Positions 30,170 to 32,372 of a stretch of DNA of 32,372 bases are shown here, piece by piece (positions within the stretch are counted from its first letter, which is position 1; the number at the start of each line of letters is the position of its first letter). The position numbers and the translations under genes were made by a program. The notes under the pieces were generated by a model. The model saw only the letters and a list, made by a program, of their open reading frames with translations. It ran no database searches and was not told the DNA's origin. Origin of the DNA: Flavobacteriia bacterium (GTDB taxonomy: Bacteria > Bacteroidota > Bacteroidia > Flavobacteriales_D > Crocinitomicaceae); NCBI GenBank assembly GCA_947455255.1, contig CANGOA010000015.1:1-32372 (forward strand), read 5' to 3'.

Positions 30170-30826
30170 CTTTATTTTATTTTTAGGGGATTGCTGTTCT
30201 TTGCTTGGTGTAGGGTCTATACCAAGTATAATTTTGGCATCTACATCAAAAGCAGTAAACTCTTTCAATGTTGCCACCATGTTGAAATGTTGGTGTGCTT
30301 GTACGTTTAAATTTTGAATGATTGGAGAAATAACTTCATCAACCAATCCTGCACTTAATGCTTCCTGTGCTGAAAACCAATTGTCTCCATCTAACCATGC
30401 AGCAACTTCTTCTTTTGATTTACCTGTTTTAGAGGTGTATTTTTGAATGAAATTATCTTCCATTGCTTTCAAAAGTTTTGATGCTTTTACAAAGTCTTTA
30501 GCATTTCCATCAACACCACCGCTTGGAGCGTGTATCATCACAAAGGCATTTTCTGCAATGGATACTTGTTTTCCTGCAAGCATTAGAATAGAACCCATGG
30601 ATGCAGCCAAACCATCAATTACGATGTGAATGTTTGCTTTTGATTGAGCAATAAAATTGTAGATTAAATTTCCATCAAATACAGATCCACCTGGTGTGTG
30701 TAAATGAAGGGTTACATCAGCGTTGTTTTTTAAGATAGGCGCTAACTCACTAACGATATATTGACCATCTCCTGACCATATAGTTCCGTAAAGTTTTACC
30801 TCATTGCCATCGGCTTGTACAAACAT
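29726..30826 (-). CDS. ClpP-like prohead protease with C-terminal scaffold-like region
   Basis: 366 residues from ATG 30826; the frame extends to a GTG at 30859, but that GTG overlaps a -7-like element so I use the ATG. The protease (from about residue 1 to 180) has the S14/ClpP pattern: LHTPGGSVFDGNLIYNFI, AASMGSILML with the catalytic Ser76 (S87 of the longer frame), VMIHAPSGG with His99 and the region WLDGDNWFSAQEALSAGLVDE with a candidate Asp148. The remainder is a helical part, ELNAKCLEILGV.. to EALHSRVSQAEAREKEVKTTQ, probably a scaffold that the protease domain removes during capsid maturation. Position before the capsid gene agrees. Confidence 0.85.
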   Translation of the reverse strand: MFVQADGNEVKLYGTIWSGDGQYIVSELAPILKNNADVTLHLHTPGGSVFDGNLIYNFIAQSKANIHIVIDGLAASMGSILMLAGKQVSIAENAFVMIHAPSGGVDGNAKDFVKASKLLKAMEDNFIQKYTSKTGKSKEEVAAWLDGDNWFSAQEALSAGLVDEVISPIIQNLNVQAHQHFNMVATLKEFTAFDVDAKIILGIDPTPSKEQQSPKNKIKMELNAKCLEILGVSKDTPVEEVNAKIEALHSRVSQAEAREKEVKTTQIKALLDKAVEEGRIVATEREDYQTLAEANLELATKTIAKLPAKKSINASLTADNKGSQPVGRESWTFQDWSKNDTKGLLEMKTNEPDAYKELCAKSNIKL

Positions 30827-30858
30827 ATTAATCGTGTTTAATTCGACATTCGTGAACA

Positions 30859-30866
30859 CAAAGATT
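30859..30866 (-). promoter_or_regulatory. Probable late promoter -7 box for the capsid operon
   Basis: On the minus strand AATCTTTG (30866-30859) has one mismatch to TAnnTTTG. The last G is also the first base of the GTG of the longer frame, the same layout as at 206-213. No -33 TTG is evident, so an additional phage activator may be required. Confidence 0.4.
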
Positions 30867-30886
30867 AGAGGCTTTTTGGAGTATAA

Positions 30887-30911
30887 AAAATCGTGAAAAC
30901 ATAACGATTTT
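30887..30911. promoter_or_regulatory. Inverted repeat operator candidate A in the divergent phage control region
   Basis: AAAATCGT (30887-30894) and ACGATTTT (30904-30911) are perfect 8-bp inverted repeats with a 9-bp spacer. The repeat lies between the divergent protease and terminase genes and upstream of the probable capsid operon promoter, and is a candidate regulator-binding site. Confidence 0.5.
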
Positions 30912-30923
30912 AAAAGTGTAACA

Positions 30924-30948
30924 TAATGGTTTTAAGATTTTACCATTA
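30924..30948. promoter_or_regulatory. Inverted repeat operator candidate B in the divergent phage control region
   Basis: TAATGGT (30924-30930) and ACCATTA (30942-30948) are perfect 7-bp inverted repeats with an 11-bp spacer, centred 37 bp from candidate A. It is close to the plus-strand terminase promoter region. Sequence differs from A, so two proteins may bind. Confidence 0.45.
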
Positions 30949-30995
30949 TAAATTCTTCGTTTTTTTTTGCCTTATATAGGTGCGACATTTGAAGT

Positions 30996-31430
30996 ATGAA
31001 GAATGCAGAAAAAAAGACTTTAGCCAAAACACTATTCGTGAAATCATCCATGAATAGAAAAGAAATTGCGACCCAAGTGGGTGTAACAGAAAAAACACTT
31101 CGCAATTGGATTGATGGAGATAATTGGGAGGAATTAAAGAATTCTCAAACAATTACACGTAGTCAATTATTACAAGATGCATACAACCAATTAAGAGCAA
31201 TCAATCAAAAAATTGAAATTGATTTTAAAGGTATTCCAACTAAAGAATTGAGCGATGCAAAAGGGGTTATTAGAAAAGAAATAGAACATTTTTCACATCA
31301 ACCAATTTACAAATATGTTGAAGTTTTTGAAGAATTTATCGAATATACTTCCAAAATAAGTCCTAGCGATTTAAACAAATTTTCAGAATTGTCTCAAGGT
31401 TTCATTGCTCATATTTCAAAACGTAAATAA
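30996..31430 (+). CDS. Terminase small subunit-like protein (N-terminal HTH)
   Basis: 144 residues. Residues 18-40 (SMNRKEIATQVGVTEKTLRNWID, then GDNWEELK) are the HTH found at the N-terminus of many small terminase proteins (DUF1804/gpNu1-like). The rest is helical (SQLLQDAYNQLRAINQKIEIDFKG, EIEHFSHQPIYKYVEVFEEFIEY), suited for ring oligomerisation. It directly precedes the large subunit (stop and ATG adjacent) and is divergent from the protease gene. A near-consensus -7 box GACATTTG (30984-30991) is 4 nt before the ATG. Confidence 0.82.
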   Translation: MKNAEKKTLAKTLFVKSSMNRKEIATQVGVTEKTLRNWIDGDNWEELKNSQTITRSQLLQDAYNQLRAINQKIEIDFKGIPTKELSDAKGVIRKEIEHFSHQPIYKYVEVFEEFIEYTSKISPSDLNKFSELSQGFIAHISKRK

Positions 31431-32372
31431 ATGACTGCTTTCATCAACAAAGACAAAGAAGCAATAAAACGATATGCGTTGTTATGCTCTAAAATCAATG
31501 AATCGAATGAGATTAATCCATTTGAAACAAAGAGCGAACAATTAGAGCGTTTAAATAATGTTAAAAAGGATTTTAAACTGTTTGTTGAAACCTATTTTAA
31601 GCATTATTCTGATGCCGAAACTCCTGAATTTCATGTTAAAATAGCTCGTAAGGTTCGTAGAAATGGAAAATACAAAGGTTGGTTAAAATGGGCTAGAGGA
31701 CACGCAAAATCAGTAGTTGCAATTGTATTACTTCCTCTTTGGTTGTGGATTAATGATGATATAAAGTTTGTTTTAGTTGTAGGTCAAAATGAAACGAAAG
31801 GAACTACTTTACTAGGGGATTTACAAGCAGAATTTGAACATAATAAATTACTCATTCACGATTTTGGAGCGCAAAAAGTCACGGGAAGCTGGGAAAGTGG
31901 ATTTTTCACAACTGTATCAGGTTTTAAAGCAAAATCCATTGGTATGGGAATGGATCCACGTGGAATTAGAGTTGTGGCTGATAGACCTGATTACATTGTA
32001 GCAGATGATTGGGAAACGAAAGAAACGTTGAAGAATCCTAAAAGACAAGATGAATATTCTAAATGGTTTTTAACAGGTGTTATCCCTACGATGGATAATA
32101 AAAACAGAAGAGTATTAATTTGTCAAAATCATTTTGCGCCTAGAATGATATTTTCTAAAATCGTAGAAGAAAATAAGAATTGGGATGTTGACCAAGTGAA
32201 CGGATACAATCCCGTAACATACGAACCAACTTGGAAAGAAAAGTATACACCACTTTTTTTTAAAGATGTTGAGGAAGAAATAGGAACTATTAATGCAATG
32301 GCTGAATATAATCACCAACCGCATACAGAAGGGAAATTATTCAACGATACAATGATTCAATGGGCTAATTTA
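31431..32372 (+). CDS. Terminase large subunit, partial (truncated by the window edge)
   Basis: The first 314 residues of a packaging motor ATPase. Visible: a Walker A-type loop ARGHAKSV (residues 88-95, Lys93), a Walker B VADDWE (190-195, Asp192/Asp193), and a coupling-type segment VLICQNHF (228-235). The nuclease half would be after the window. The start is directly behind the small subunit stop. It translocates DNA into the prohead in exchange for ATP. No frameshift is seen in the visible part; the gene is not listed as a complete frame simply because it is cut by the end. Confidence 0.88.
   Translation, partial: MTAFINKDKEAIKRYALLCSKINESNEINPFETKSEQLERLNNVKKDFKLFVETYFKHYSDAETPEFHVKIARKVRRNGKYKGWLKWARGHAKSVVAIVLLPLWLWINDDIKFVLVVGQNETKGTTLLGDLQAEFEHNKLLIHDFGAQKVTGSWESGFFTTVSGFKAKSIGMGMDPRGIRVVADRPDYIVADDWETKETLKNPKRQDEYSKWFLTGVIPTMDNKNRRVLICQNHFAPRMIFSKIVEENKNWDVDQVNGYNPVTYEPTWKEKYTPLFFKDVEEEIGTINAMAEYNHQPHTEGKLFNDTMIQWANL

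Noticed and set aside
1-32372. CRISPR array, IS element or tRNA gene
   Set aside because: No regularly spaced repeats of CRISPR type, no transposase and no cloverleaf were found.

Overview
The window comes from an AT-rich member of the Bacteroidota, most likely a flavobacterium-like organism. Evidence: Bacteroidota-type promoters (TAnnTTTG), lipoproteins of the form SC-K-K/AC-K-K, a type IX secretion (T9SS) C-terminal sorting domain with a SprB-like repeat, and a tmRNA whose tag reads DNTSYALAA. Positions 1 to about 12.85 kb look like host chromosome. From about 12.85 kb to the right edge lies a contractile-tailed prophage that runs off the window.

Host part. A partial ssrA (tmRNA) gene on the minus strand is divergent from a 2OG-Fe(II) oxygenase, a small secreted protein and a GT-B glycosyltransferase. 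Next is a plus-strand operon of porin, imelysin lipoprotein and di-heme DUF1111-type lipoprotein. It is preceded by two nearly identical palindromes 44 bp apart that look like Fur-family operators, so it is probably an iron-uptake locus. Facing it is a minus-strand cluster: a small membrane protein with CX3CH, a Met/His-rich outer-membrane protein, an MbnP-like lipoprotein, a CX4CH cytochrome-like lipoprotein, a large T9SS-exported beta-propeller and a CX2CH cytochrome lipoprotein. This has the look of a copper/heme-related envelope locus.

Prophage part. Late genes on the minus strand run from 30.8 kb down to 13.3 kb: ClpP-like prohead protease with a scaffold-like tail, major capsid protein, endolysin, i-spanin, a previously uncalled 34-residue o-spanin candidate, a SAP-like protein, DUF2586-type tail sheath, tail tube, tail assembly chaperone with a programmed -1 frameshift at A AAA AAG, tape measure, DUF6046-type protein, baseplate hub, spike, gp25, LysM-like, tail fibres, baseplate J and I, collar fibre, and a Dam-type methylase at the end. 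A terminase small subunit and a truncated large subunit are transcribed divergently from 30,996. DUF2586, the contractile tail and the modification gene at the extremity suggest a Mu-like (transposable) phage. No transposase lies in the window, so this remains an inference.

The most unusual items are: (1) a 91-nt nearly perfect three-tier hairpin (14153-14243) between the collar fibre and the methylase, headed by a consensus plus-strand promoter, which looks like an undescribed phage structured RNA; (2) the frameshifted chaperone; (3) the tandem 21/22-bp spaced repeats beginning TGTA at 12855, a candidate transposase-bound prophage end; (4) the twin operators of the porin-imelysin operon; (5) an envelope operon with CXnCH motifs of three different spacings; (6) two inverted repeats in the divergent phage control region.
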